Shown here in pieces: positions 34,875 to 40,159 of a DNA stretch of 40,159 bases. The notes beneath the pieces are model-generated. The model was not told where the DNA came from. It did not search any database and saw nothing but the letters and a program-made list of their open reading frames with translations. The number at the start of each line of letters is the position of its first letter. The first letter of the stretch is position 1. Both the position numbers and the translations under genes were made by a program. The stretch covers positions 1-40,159 of the forward strand of contig JACVXU010000033.1 of NCBI GenBank assembly GCA_015661185.1, in the 5' to 3' direction. This DNA comes from Bacteroidota bacterium. Lineage in GTDB: Bacteria; Bacteroidota; Ignavibacteria; UBA10030.

Positions 34875-34903
34875 TTGCATTTCAGGCGCCTTCTTGGTAC
34901 TTT
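34875..34903 (+). promoter_or_regulatory. Weak putative promoter of the enoyl-CoA hydratase-apt unit
   Basis: TTGCAT (34875-34880) lies 17 bp from TACTTT (34898-34903), keeping the spacing and -35 sequence of the stronger sites in this window but with a poorer -10. It follows the glnA terminator and would start transcripts about 14 bases before ATG 34924. Confidence 0.35.
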
Positions 34904-34923
34904 CATTCACGGCAACTCACACT

Positions 34924-35706
34924 ATGGACTATACCCGAATCAAATATCAGACCGATCGCCGCGTCTGCACGATAACGCTCAGCCGGCCGGATAAACACAA
35001 TGCACTCGATGACCTGATGATCACAGAGTTGACGTCAGCGTTCCAGACTGCACAGCGCGACGCCGACGTGAAAGTCATTCTGCTCAAAGGAGAAGGAGAA
35101 TCGTTCTGCTCCGGCGCAGATCTTGCTTACATGCAACGAATTACAAAGTACGACTTCAATCAGAACCAGGAAGATTCCAACCACCTGATGCGGCTCTTCC
35201 TCCAGATCTATACGCAGCGCAAACCCGTCATCGCACAGGTGCAGGGTAATGCTCTCGCGGGCGGATGTGGACTCGCTACGGTGTGTGACATTGTAATCGC
35301 CTCAAAAGAAACGGCGCATTTCGGCTATACCGAGGTCAAGATCGGCTTCATTCCGGCAATCGTTCTCTTCTTTCTTGTTCGCCGGGTCGGAGAGGGAAGG
35401 GCGCGTGAACTTACGCTCCGCGGCAACATCATTTCAGCGGAAGAAGCATATCGGACTGGACTGGCTAACTACGTGGTACCGGAAACAGAGATCGAACAAT
35501 TCGGCATGAACCTGGCCGAAGAAATTGTGAAGAATTGTAGTTCTTCATCTCTCGGATTGATCAAGGAGTTGCTTTCCCGCATCCACGGCATGTCCGTCAC
35601 CGACGCGCTCAGCTATGCCGCCAATTTGAACGCCCTCACGCGCATGACTGACGACTGTAAGAAGGGGATCGACGCGTTCCTGAAGAAGGAACCCATAAAA
35701 TGGTAG
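34924..35706 (+). CDS. Enoyl-CoA hydratase/isomerase family protein
   Basis: This crotonase-fold protein acts on an acyl-CoA thioester. ATG 34924 gives 260 residues starting MDYTRIKYQT; the longer frame begins inside the likely promoter. The oxyanion-hole segments are present: SFCSGADLAYM and GNALAGGCGLATVCD. Of the two glutamates of mitochondrial enoyl-CoA hydratase, the one equivalent to Glu164 is kept (AHFGYTEVKIGFIPA), whereas the Glu144 position is glycine (GGCGLA instead of GGCELA). That pattern, with the IPA segment, is seen in 3-methylglutaconyl-CoA hydratase-like members (LiuC/AUH), so a branched-chain degradation role is possible. The exact substrate is not certain. apt follows after 27 bases. 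Confidence 0.85.
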   Translation: MDYTRIKYQTDRRVCTITLSRPDKHNALDDLMITELTSAFQTAQRDADVKVILLKGEGESFCSGADLAYMQRITKYDFNQNQEDSNHLMRLFLQIYTQRKPVIAQVQGNALAGGCGLATVCDIVIASKETAHFGYTEVKIGFIPAIVLFFLVRRVGEGRARELTLRGNIISAEEAYRTGLANYVVPETEIEQFGMNLAEEIVKNCSSSSLGLIKELLSRIHGMSVTDALSYAANLNALTRMTDDCKKGIDAFLKKEPIKW

Positions 35707-35733
35707 TTCGCTCACTCCCTTCGCCCTCACCTT

Positions 35734-36270
35734 ATGAATACTGAACGCCGCACTCTCGCTTCCGTTATACGGACCGTCCCCGACTTCCCAAAGAAGGGAA
35801 TCATGTTTCGTGATATCACCACACTCCTGAAAGATCCGGAAGCGTTCCGGGAGGCGGTAGACATTTTCTGCTCGCGCTATGCAGATCAGCGGATTGATAA
35901 GATCGTCTGCGTGGAATCCCGAGGCTTCATCCTTGGCGCTGCTATCGCCCTCAGGCTCAACGCAGGTTTTGTCCCGATCAGAAAAAAGGGGAAACTCCCT
36001 GCAGCCACATTGCGGCAGGAATATGCGCTGGAGTACGGGACTGACGTGATAGAGATCCATCAGGATGCCGTCTCCCCGGGCGAACGTGTTTTGATGCATG
36101 ACGATCTGCTCGCAACAGGAGGCACCATCTCAGCGGCCTGCAAACTGGTCGAGAATCTGGGCGGGACGATAGCGGGGCTCTCATTCCTGATCGAGCTAAA
36201 TTTTTTGAAGGGAAGGGCAAAGCTTGGCGCGTACGATGTTTTTTCCATCATTCAGTACGATGCTGAATAG
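35734..36270 (+). CDS. apt: Adenine phosphoribosyltransferase
   Basis: Apt salvages adenine to AMP using PRPP. The 178-residue protein has the family opening [35 protein letters not shown], the flexible-loop region [20 protein letters not shown] and the PRPP-binding motif [13 protein letters not shown], with the acidic pair DD. Length is typical. It adds to the salvage genes cdd, tdk and punA found elsewhere in the window. A hairpin follows the stop. Confidence 0.95.
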   Translation: MNTERRTLASVIRTVPDFPKKGIMFRDITTLLKDPEAFREAVDIFCSRYADQRIDKIVCVESRGFILGAAIALRLNAGFVPIRKKGKLPAATLRQEYALEYGTDVIEIHQDAVSPGERVLMHDDLLATGGTISAACKLVENLGGTIAGLSFLIELNFLKGRAKLGAYDVFSIIQYDAE

Positions 36271-36288
36271 GAACTCAGTTGTATGTCA

Positions 36289-36316
36289 CCCCTCTCCGTG
36301 AGGGGATTTTCATTTT
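36289..36316 (+). terminator. Probable terminator after apt
   Basis: CCCCTC (36289-36294) pairs with GAGGGG (36300-36305) across the loop TCCGT, followed by ATTTTCATTTT. The stem is short and the T tract is interrupted, but position and composition fit an intrinsic terminator. Confidence 0.6.
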
Positions 36317-36324
36317 GCGAAGAA

Positions 36325-36355
36325 GGGCGTGCTCAACCCCGGGTGCAAGACGCCC
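36325..36355 (+). promoter_or_regulatory. Composite inverted repeat in the tnaA leader
   Basis: GGGCGT (36325-36330) and ACGCCC (36350-36355) can pair around an inner ACCC/GGGT stem. No T tract follows, so it is not a typical terminator. It lies 47 bases before tnaA. I searched the leader for a tnaC-like peptide: the best small frame (from 36284) has no tryptophan codon, so classical tnaC control is not supported. Confidence 0.3.
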
Positions 36356-36402
36356 GAACTTGAAAACCGTCGCGCTGTTGGACGTTTGAACAGGACATCT
36401 TG

Positions 36403-37773
36403 ATGAAAACAATCATCGAGCCATTCAAAATCAAATCTGTCGAGCCCATTCGCTTTACTACGCCTGAGGACAGGGAGGCAATTCTCCGCACGGCATGCTT
36501 CAATCCGTTCCTCATTCATGCAGACGACGTGCTGATCGATCTGCTCACGGACAGCGGGACTTCCGCCATGAGCGCAAAACAGTGGGCTGGAATCATGGAC
36601 GGAGATGAAGCGTACGCTGGATCAAGGAGTTTCTTCCGCTTCGAAGCAGCCGTACGGAACCTGACCGGATTCAAACATATCATTCCGACCCACCAGGGGA
36701 GAGCTGCCGAGAAAATTCTGTTCACAATCGTTGGCGGAAAGGGGAAGTACATCCCCAATAATACGCACTTCGATACTACGCGTGCGAACATTGAATTCTC
36801 TGGAGCAGAGGCTTTTGACTTTCAAACAGAGGAAGGGAAAAGACCGGACTTCATTGCCGACTTCAAAGGCAATATGAACATTCCTGCGCTGGAAGAATTT
36901 ATCAAGAAGGTTGGACCGGCGAATATTCCGCTCTGCCTGATCACCGTTACGAACAATTCCGGCGGAGGTCAGCCAGTGTCGATGGCAAACATACGGGAAA
37001 CAAAGAGAGTCCTCGAACACTACGCTATTCCGCTTTTTCTCGACGCCTGCCGATTCGCCGAAAACGCGTATTTCATCAAGACACGCGAACCGGGCTATGC
37101 TACAAAATCGGCAGAGGAAATTGCACGGGAGATGTTTTCATACGCGGATGGCTGCACCATGAGCGCAAAAAAAGACGCACTGGTCAATATGGGGGGCTTC
37201 CTGGCGCTGAACGATGATACCATCGCTTTGAACGCACGCAATCTCTTGATCGTGACAGAAGGCTTCACAACCTACGGCGGCCTGGCAGGGAGAGATCTTG
37301 AAGCCATTGCACAGGGCTTGGAAGAAGTCCTGGATGAGCACTATCTGACTTATCGCATTCGCTCTGTAGGGTATCTCGGAGAGAAGCTCGTCGCGGGAGG
37401 AGTACCGATTGTTGAGCCTCCAGGGGGACATGCCATTTACCTTGATGCGAAACGATTTGCCGCGCACATCCCACCTCACCAGTACCCTGGACAGGCGATC
37501 GTGTGCGAACTCTATCGTGCCGGAGGGATTCGATCCGTGGAGATAGGGAGCGTGATGTTCGGGAAATATGATGCGGACGGCAAACTGATACCCCCACCGA
37601 TGGAACTGGTCCGGCTAGCCATACCTCGCAGGGTCTACACTCAGAGCCATATTGACTACGTGATCGAGGTCGTTCTTGACGTGTTCGCCCGAAGGATGGA
37701 TCTGCGTGGTCTGAAGATCACCGAAGAGGCACCGATCCTCCGGCATTTCACGGCGAAGTTCGCGTTGATTTGA
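36403..37773 (+). CDS. tnaA: Tryptophanase (tryptophan indole-lyase)
   Basis: This PLP enzyme of the beta-eliminating lyase family has 456 residues, the same length as Citrobacter tyrosine phenol-lyase (TPL), which makes numbering directly comparable. The Schiff-base lysine is K257 in MSAKKDA; Y71, the THQGR motif and DACRFAENAYF are conserved. At the three positions that separate the two enzymes it follows tryptophanase: D124 (Thr in TPL), I381 (Arg in TPL) and H448 (Phe in TPL). I therefore call it tryptophanase, yielding indole, pyruvate and ammonia, although stretches such as MFSYADGCTM and SAKQWAG look more like TPL. ATG 36403 is used; a TTG lies directly before it. No ribosome binding site stands out. 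Confidence 0.85.
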   Translation: MKTIIEPFKIKSVEPIRFTTPEDREAILRTACFNPFLIHADDVLIDLLTDSGTSAMSAKQWAGIMDGDEAYAGSRSFFRFEAAVRNLTGFKHIIPTHQGRAAEKILFTIVGGKGKYIPNNTHFDTTRANIEFSGAEAFDFQTEEGKRPDFIADFKGNMNIPALEEFIKKVGPANIPLCLITVTNNSGGGQPVSMANIRETKRVLEHYAIPLFLDACRFAENAYFIKTREPGYATKSAEEIAREMFSYADGCTMSAKKDALVNMGGFLALNDDTIALNARNLLIVTEGFTTYGGLAGRDLEAIAQGLEEVLDEHYLTYRIRSVGYLGEKLVAGGVPIVEPPGGHAIYLDAKRFAAHIPPHQYPGQAIVCELYRAGGIRSVEIGSVMFGKYDADGKLIPPPMELVRLAIPRRVYTQSHIDYVIEVVLDVFARRMDLRGLKITEEAPILRHFTAKFALI

Positions 37774-37818
37774 GAACAAAAATCCACCGGTCCAAAACGC
37801 CAAATAGCGAGAAAACCG

Positions 37819-37847
37819 TTGCATCCGAGGCTCAATCTTCATAAATT
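37819..37847 (+). promoter_or_regulatory. Putative promoter of the Yip1-zincin group
   Basis: TTGCAT (37819-37824) is followed after 17 bp by TAAATT (37842-37847). A start near 37854 leaves about 18 bases, including GGAG, before ATG 37872. It excludes the TTG codon at 37848 as start of the following gene. Confidence 0.5.
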
Positions 37848-37871
37848 TTGCGAGAAATTCTCCGGAGCGCG

Positions 37872-38585
37872 ATGATAAAATGCACCGTCTGTCTTACAGA
37901 AAATGATGATTTTGCCATTACATGTCCGAGCTGCAAAGCGTTTCTGCAGGACCGTATCCCAAATCTAGATCTGTTTGACATGGGGTGGAGGGTGCTGGAG
38001 TCGCCCAGGAAAGCATTTCGGACGATCACCATCGCTGATCACAAAAACTATGCTCTCCTCCTCTTTACTCTCTTTGGCATAAGCCTTTCGTTTACCGGCT
38101 TCTGGTACTTCCGCCTCGGAACTCAATTCGCGTCCCTTCTCGATTTGATGCCAGCGGCAGTTGGCGTCGGAATCATCCTCGGCCTTGTTGCGTCAGTACT
38201 TATTACAGTTGTTTATTACGCATTTGCGAAACTTTTTGGCGGAGCGTCTGGATTCCGGGGATCACTCGGAGTGCTCGGTTATTGCCTAACTCCCATTGCA
38301 CTATCGCTGTTTATCGTTCTCCCTATCGAACTGCTCACATTTGGAATGTTTCTCTTTACCTCGAACCCTAGCCCCTATGCTATCAAACCTGTTTCGTACA
38401 TGCTCCTCGTGGGGTTCGATGTTATGATTTCCCTGTGGAGCATCGCGCTTGCAGTTCTCGGTACGCACGTGGGGCATAGAATAAGCATGATGAAGTCCAT
38501 CGTTGTGGTGCTTGCGACACTCGGGGTATTCTTTGGTGGCCTGCTTCTGGTTGCACAGCAGTTGCATCTGACTGATCGCGTCTAA
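37872..38585 (+). CDS. Zinc-ribbon plus Yip1-domain membrane protein
   Basis: The 237-residue protein begins with a small zinc-ribbon-like motif of two CxxC pairs (C4, C7, C18, C21). After a linker with MGWRVLESPRKAFRTI it continues as a Yip1-type domain with five or six transmembrane segments (for example LLFTLFGISLSFTGFWYF, VGVGIILGLVASVLITVVYY). The GYCLTPIALS segment is typical of bacterial Yip1 proteins. The function of bacterial Yip1 proteins is not established; several are linked to membrane organisation or transport. ATG 37872 is supported by GGAG and by a promoter just upstream. The zincin gene follows after 19 bases. Confidence 0.78.
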   Translation: MIKCTVCLTENDDFAITCPSCKAFLQDRIPNLDLFDMGWRVLESPRKAFRTITIADHKNYALLLFTLFGISLSFTGFWYFRLGTQFASLLDLMPAAVGVGIILGLVASVLITVVYYAFAKLFGGASGFRGSLGVLGYCLTPIALSLFIVLPIELLTFGMFLFTSNPSPYAIKPVSYMLLVGFDVMISLWSIALAVLGTHVGHRISMMKSIVVVLATLGVFFGGLLLVAQQLHLTDRV

Positions 38586-38604
38586 TCGCGGAAGTGGGGG
38601 AGGC

Positions 38605-38982
38605 GTGACGCGAGAACAATTTGAGGAGATTGCCCAGCGTGCCTTCGACAGTCTCCCTGATACATTCAAACACAACGTCGAGAACGTACAAATCGTGGTC
38701 GAGGATTACCCTTCCGACGATGCGTTATCACGAACACGATCAGGTAAACGCGGTCTTCTCGGGCTCTACCAAGGCGTGCCGCTCCCGCATAGGGGAACAT
38801 CGTACGGCATGTATCCCGTCGGACCGGACAAGATAAGTCTCTACCAGAAGAACATCGAGAGCACCTGCTCGACCAGCGAAGAAACTGAACGTCGAATTGT
38901 GGAGGTGCTGTTTCACGAACTTGGACACTACTTTGGAATGAACGAACGAGAAGTCCGAGAGGCCTTAAGAGATTTCGAATAA
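38605..38982 (+). CDS. Small zincin-like metallopeptidase family protein
   Basis: The 125-residue protein contains HELGHYFGMNE (residues 104-114), the HExxHxxGxxE signature of metzincin-like zinc sites, close to the C-terminus. The opening MTREQFEEIAQRAFDSLPD, the LGLYQGVPL segment and the size fit the family of minimal bacterial zincins (PF06262-like). Substrate and true proteolytic activity are unknown. The start is GTG 38605, preceded by a G-rich GGGGGAGG that lies unusually close. It is 19 bases after the Yip1 gene. Confidence 0.82.
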   Translation: MTREQFEEIAQRAFDSLPDTFKHNVENVQIVVEDYPSDDALSRTRSGKRGLLGLYQGVPLPHRGTSYGMYPVGPDKISLYQKNIESTCSTSEETERRIVEVLFHELGHYFGMNEREVREALRDFE

Positions 38983-39017
38983 GAGGACCATGCACCAAAC
39001 TACGGAGAAATCAGCCT

Positions 39018-39317
39018 ATGCCGAAAGTCCTGTTACAGATTTCCTATGATATCGATCCTGAGAAGCGCGACCAGTTTCTCGCACTTGTGATGGAAATGAA
39101 GGCTCACTTTAGCCAGGAGAGAAAGAAGAACTATGTCGTGTACGAGCAGAAGGGGAAGAAGAACTCCTTTGTGGAGGAGTTCACATGCGCTTCAATTGAG
39201 GAGTATGACGCTCTTGAAGACAACCTCGACGAGAAGAGCGAAGATCTCGTGAACAAGCTTGAGAGCATTCTCAAGGGGGGAAAAGCAAAATACACGACGC
39301 TCACTGAAATCGAATGA
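39018..39317 (+). CDS. Small protein, possibly dimeric alpha/beta-barrel (ABM-like)
   Basis: I do not recognise this 99-residue protein with certainty. The opening VLLQISYDIDPEKRDQFLAL, the central YVVYEQKGKKNSFVEEFTC and the helical C-terminus have the length and strand-helix pattern of ferredoxin-like dimeric barrels such as antibiotic-biosynthesis monooxygenases or NIPSNAP-like proteins. No catalytic residue can be assigned. It is rich in Lys and Glu and has no signal peptide. GGAG is found upstream of the ATG. It follows the zincin gene by 35 bases and is probably the last gene of that group; a long inverted repeat follows. Confidence 0.65.
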   Translation: MPKVLLQISYDIDPEKRDQFLALVMEMKAHFSQERKKNYVVYEQKGKKNSFVEEFTCASIEEYDALEDNLDEKSEDLVNKLESILKGGKAKYTTLTEIE

Positions 39318-39324
39318 AAACAAA

Positions 39325-39371
39325 GTGACCGTCACCTTGCCTCAGCGGTGGGCAGGTCAGGTGACGGTCAC
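39325..39371. terminator. Long inverted repeat between convergent genes
   Basis: GTGACCGTCACCT (39325-39337) and AGGTGACGGTCAC (39359-39371) are perfect 13-base inverted repeats, and TGCC/GGCA inside them can extend the stem. Each arm is itself nearly palindromic (GTGAC-N-GTCAC), so the arms are also direct repeats. For minus-strand transcripts the hairpin is followed by TTTGTTTTC, so it can terminate the M28 peptidase gene. The plus-strand side has no T tract. Confidence 0.6.
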
Positions 39372-39395
39372 CCTGCAAGGCTCCAGTGTTCCCCC

Positions 39396-40159
39396 CTAGT
39401 TTCTCTTCTCCAGTTTCACTCGTACTGTCTTCGTCTCGGTTCCCCGCCTGATCACTACATCCACTTCGTCTCCTGGTTTGTACTCGCCGAGCGCATAGGA
39501 ATAATCGTAGAGATTCTTGATCTCGACCTTTCCAAATTTTATGATGATATCACCTCCGACCATGCCAGCCTTCGCTGCAGGGCTTCCTTCCCGAACTCCG
39601 GAAATCTTCATTCCCTGGACTTGCTCACCGAAATCAGGGATCGTCCCCATGAATACCCGCGTGCCGCGGCCTGCACCGGGCTGCCGTGGGGCTTCTACGG
39701 CGACGTACTGCGGACGATCAGTCGACTGGCTAAGTTCCTCTGCAATCCCCGCGATGTAGCGAACAACCTGCTCCTCCCCCTGGTAGTTCAGCTTATCATA
39801 CGTATCCGAAGGCCTGTGATAATCTGAATGGATGTCTGTAAAGAAATGGAATACGGGAATCTGTTTTCCATAGAATGAGGCGTGATCACTCGGACCAAAT
39901 CCATCTTTGTTCAACTTGAGCGCGAAAGCAGAATCCCTGTTATGTCTCTTGACAAGTTCCTCGAATCCGGGCGAAGTGCCAACACCGTACACGATCAGTG
40001 ACTTGTTGTTGAGCCGCCCTATCATATCCATGTTGATCATTGCGACCGCTCGTTCAAGCGGTAGAAGGGGGTGATTGACATAGTAGCCGGAACCCAACAG
40101 CCCCAGTTCTTCACCTGTGAATGCGATGAACAGGAAACTCCGTTTCAAAGCGCTTTTCG
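39396..40159 (-). CDS. M28 family zinc metallopeptidase with C-terminal PDZ domain (partial)
   Basis: The frame is open to the right edge, so the N-terminal part, including a likely signal peptide and the first metal ligands, is outside. The visible part has the M28 core: FIAFTGEELGLLGS with the catalytic glutamate, MINMDMIGR with a metal aspartate, GPSDHASFYGKQIPVFHFF and the last histidine ligand in IHSDYHRPSD. A PDZ domain occupies roughly the last 100 residues (GMKISGVREGSPAAKAGMVG, then VDVVIRRG). Such proteins are usually exported aminopeptidases of diderm bacteria. The gene is convergent with the small gene at 39018 and shares the inverted repeat between them. Confidence 0.9.
   Translation of the reverse strand, partial: KSALKRSFLFIAFTGEELGLLGSGYYVNHPLLPLERAVAMINMDMIGRLNNKSLIVYGVGTSPGFEELVKRHNRDSAFALKLNKDGFGPSDHASFYGKQIPVFHFFTDIHSDYHRPSDTYDKLNYQGEEQVVRYIAGIAEELSQSTDRPQYVAVEAPRQPGAGRGTRVFMGTIPDFGEQVQGMKISGVREGSPAAKAGMVGGDIIIKFGKVEIKNLYDYSYALGEYKPGDEVDVVIRRGTETKTVRVKLEKRN

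Noticed and set aside
36284-36364. 26-codon frame before tnaA as a tnaC leader peptide
   Set aside because: It contains no tryptophan codon and lacks any tnaC-like motif.
37848-37871. TTG start for the Yip1-domain protein
   Set aside because: It directly follows the -10 element and would precede the transcription start; ATG 37872 has GGAG upstream.
39325-39371. CRISPR repeat or attachment site
   Set aside because: Only one inverted pair, no spacer-repeat periodicity, and no integrase or cas gene nearby.

Overview
The window looks like chromosomal DNA of a diderm (Gram-negative-type) bacterium, most likely from the Bacteroidota/Ignavibacteria side of the FCB group. Three things point there: an apolipoprotein N-acyltransferase (outer-membrane lipoprotein maturation); a BshC bacillithiol-synthesis protein; and recurring promoter-like sites TTG-N20-TATATT, which resemble the FCB-group consensus TTG/TTTG-N19-21-TAnnTTTG. 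The taxonomic call is an inference from these features, not from a marker-gene comparison. No tRNA, rRNA, CRISPR array, transposase or phage gene was seen.

Layout. 1-4.7 kb (+): 3' end of lnt, a threonine aldolase, trpE-trpG behind a palindromic operator-like site, and a LOG-family protein. 4.7-14.1 kb (+): the classical transcription/translation operon rimP-nusA-infB-rbfA-truB-ribF-rpsO-pnp, preceded by a promoter that runs straight into a terminator-like hairpin (possible attenuator). 14.1-16.5 kb (+): aroA and an orphan sugar-type ABC ATPase. 16.6-20.3 kb (-): nucleoside salvage (cdd-tdk-punA) ending in bshC. 20.4-29.7 kb (-): a tightly coupled eight-gene cluster with a nucleotidyltransferase, three B12-binding-type radical SAM proteins, two SAM methyltransferases, a GT9 and a GT87 glycosyltransferase. 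This is the only region whose joint function I cannot name and the best candidate for an undescribed pathway. 30.1-32.7 kb (+): a broken PASTA protein, rpe and nagA. 32.8-34.8 kb (+): an Lrp/AsnC regulator with glnA. 34.9-37.8 kb (+): an enoyl-CoA hydratase-like protein, apt and a tryptophanase. 37.8-39.3 kb (+): a Yip1-type membrane protein, a small zincin and a small unknown. 39.4 kb to the edge (-): the C-terminal part of an M28 peptidase with a PDZ domain.

How the parts work together. The middle block is housekeeping gene expression: ribosome assembly, elongation control, initiation and RNA decay. Around it are amino-acid genes (anthranilate synthase, EPSP synthase, glutamine synthetase, tryptophanase, threonine aldolase) and base/nucleoside salvage (cdd, tdk, punA, apt). 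The minus-strand cluster probably builds or decorates a lipid- or envelope-linked glycan, but its product is unknown.

Three genes or junctions carry lesions: the truB/ribF junction seems to have lost coding sequence, one radical SAM gene has a single in-frame TAA, and the PASTA gene is frameshifted with apparent loss of about 15 codons. They may be real mutations or consensus/assembly errors. Several starts were moved from the longest open frame because a promoter or domain boundary contradicts it (trpE, LOG, cdd, a methyltransferase, the PASTA gene, lrp, the enoyl-CoA hydratase, tnaA, the Yip1 protein).
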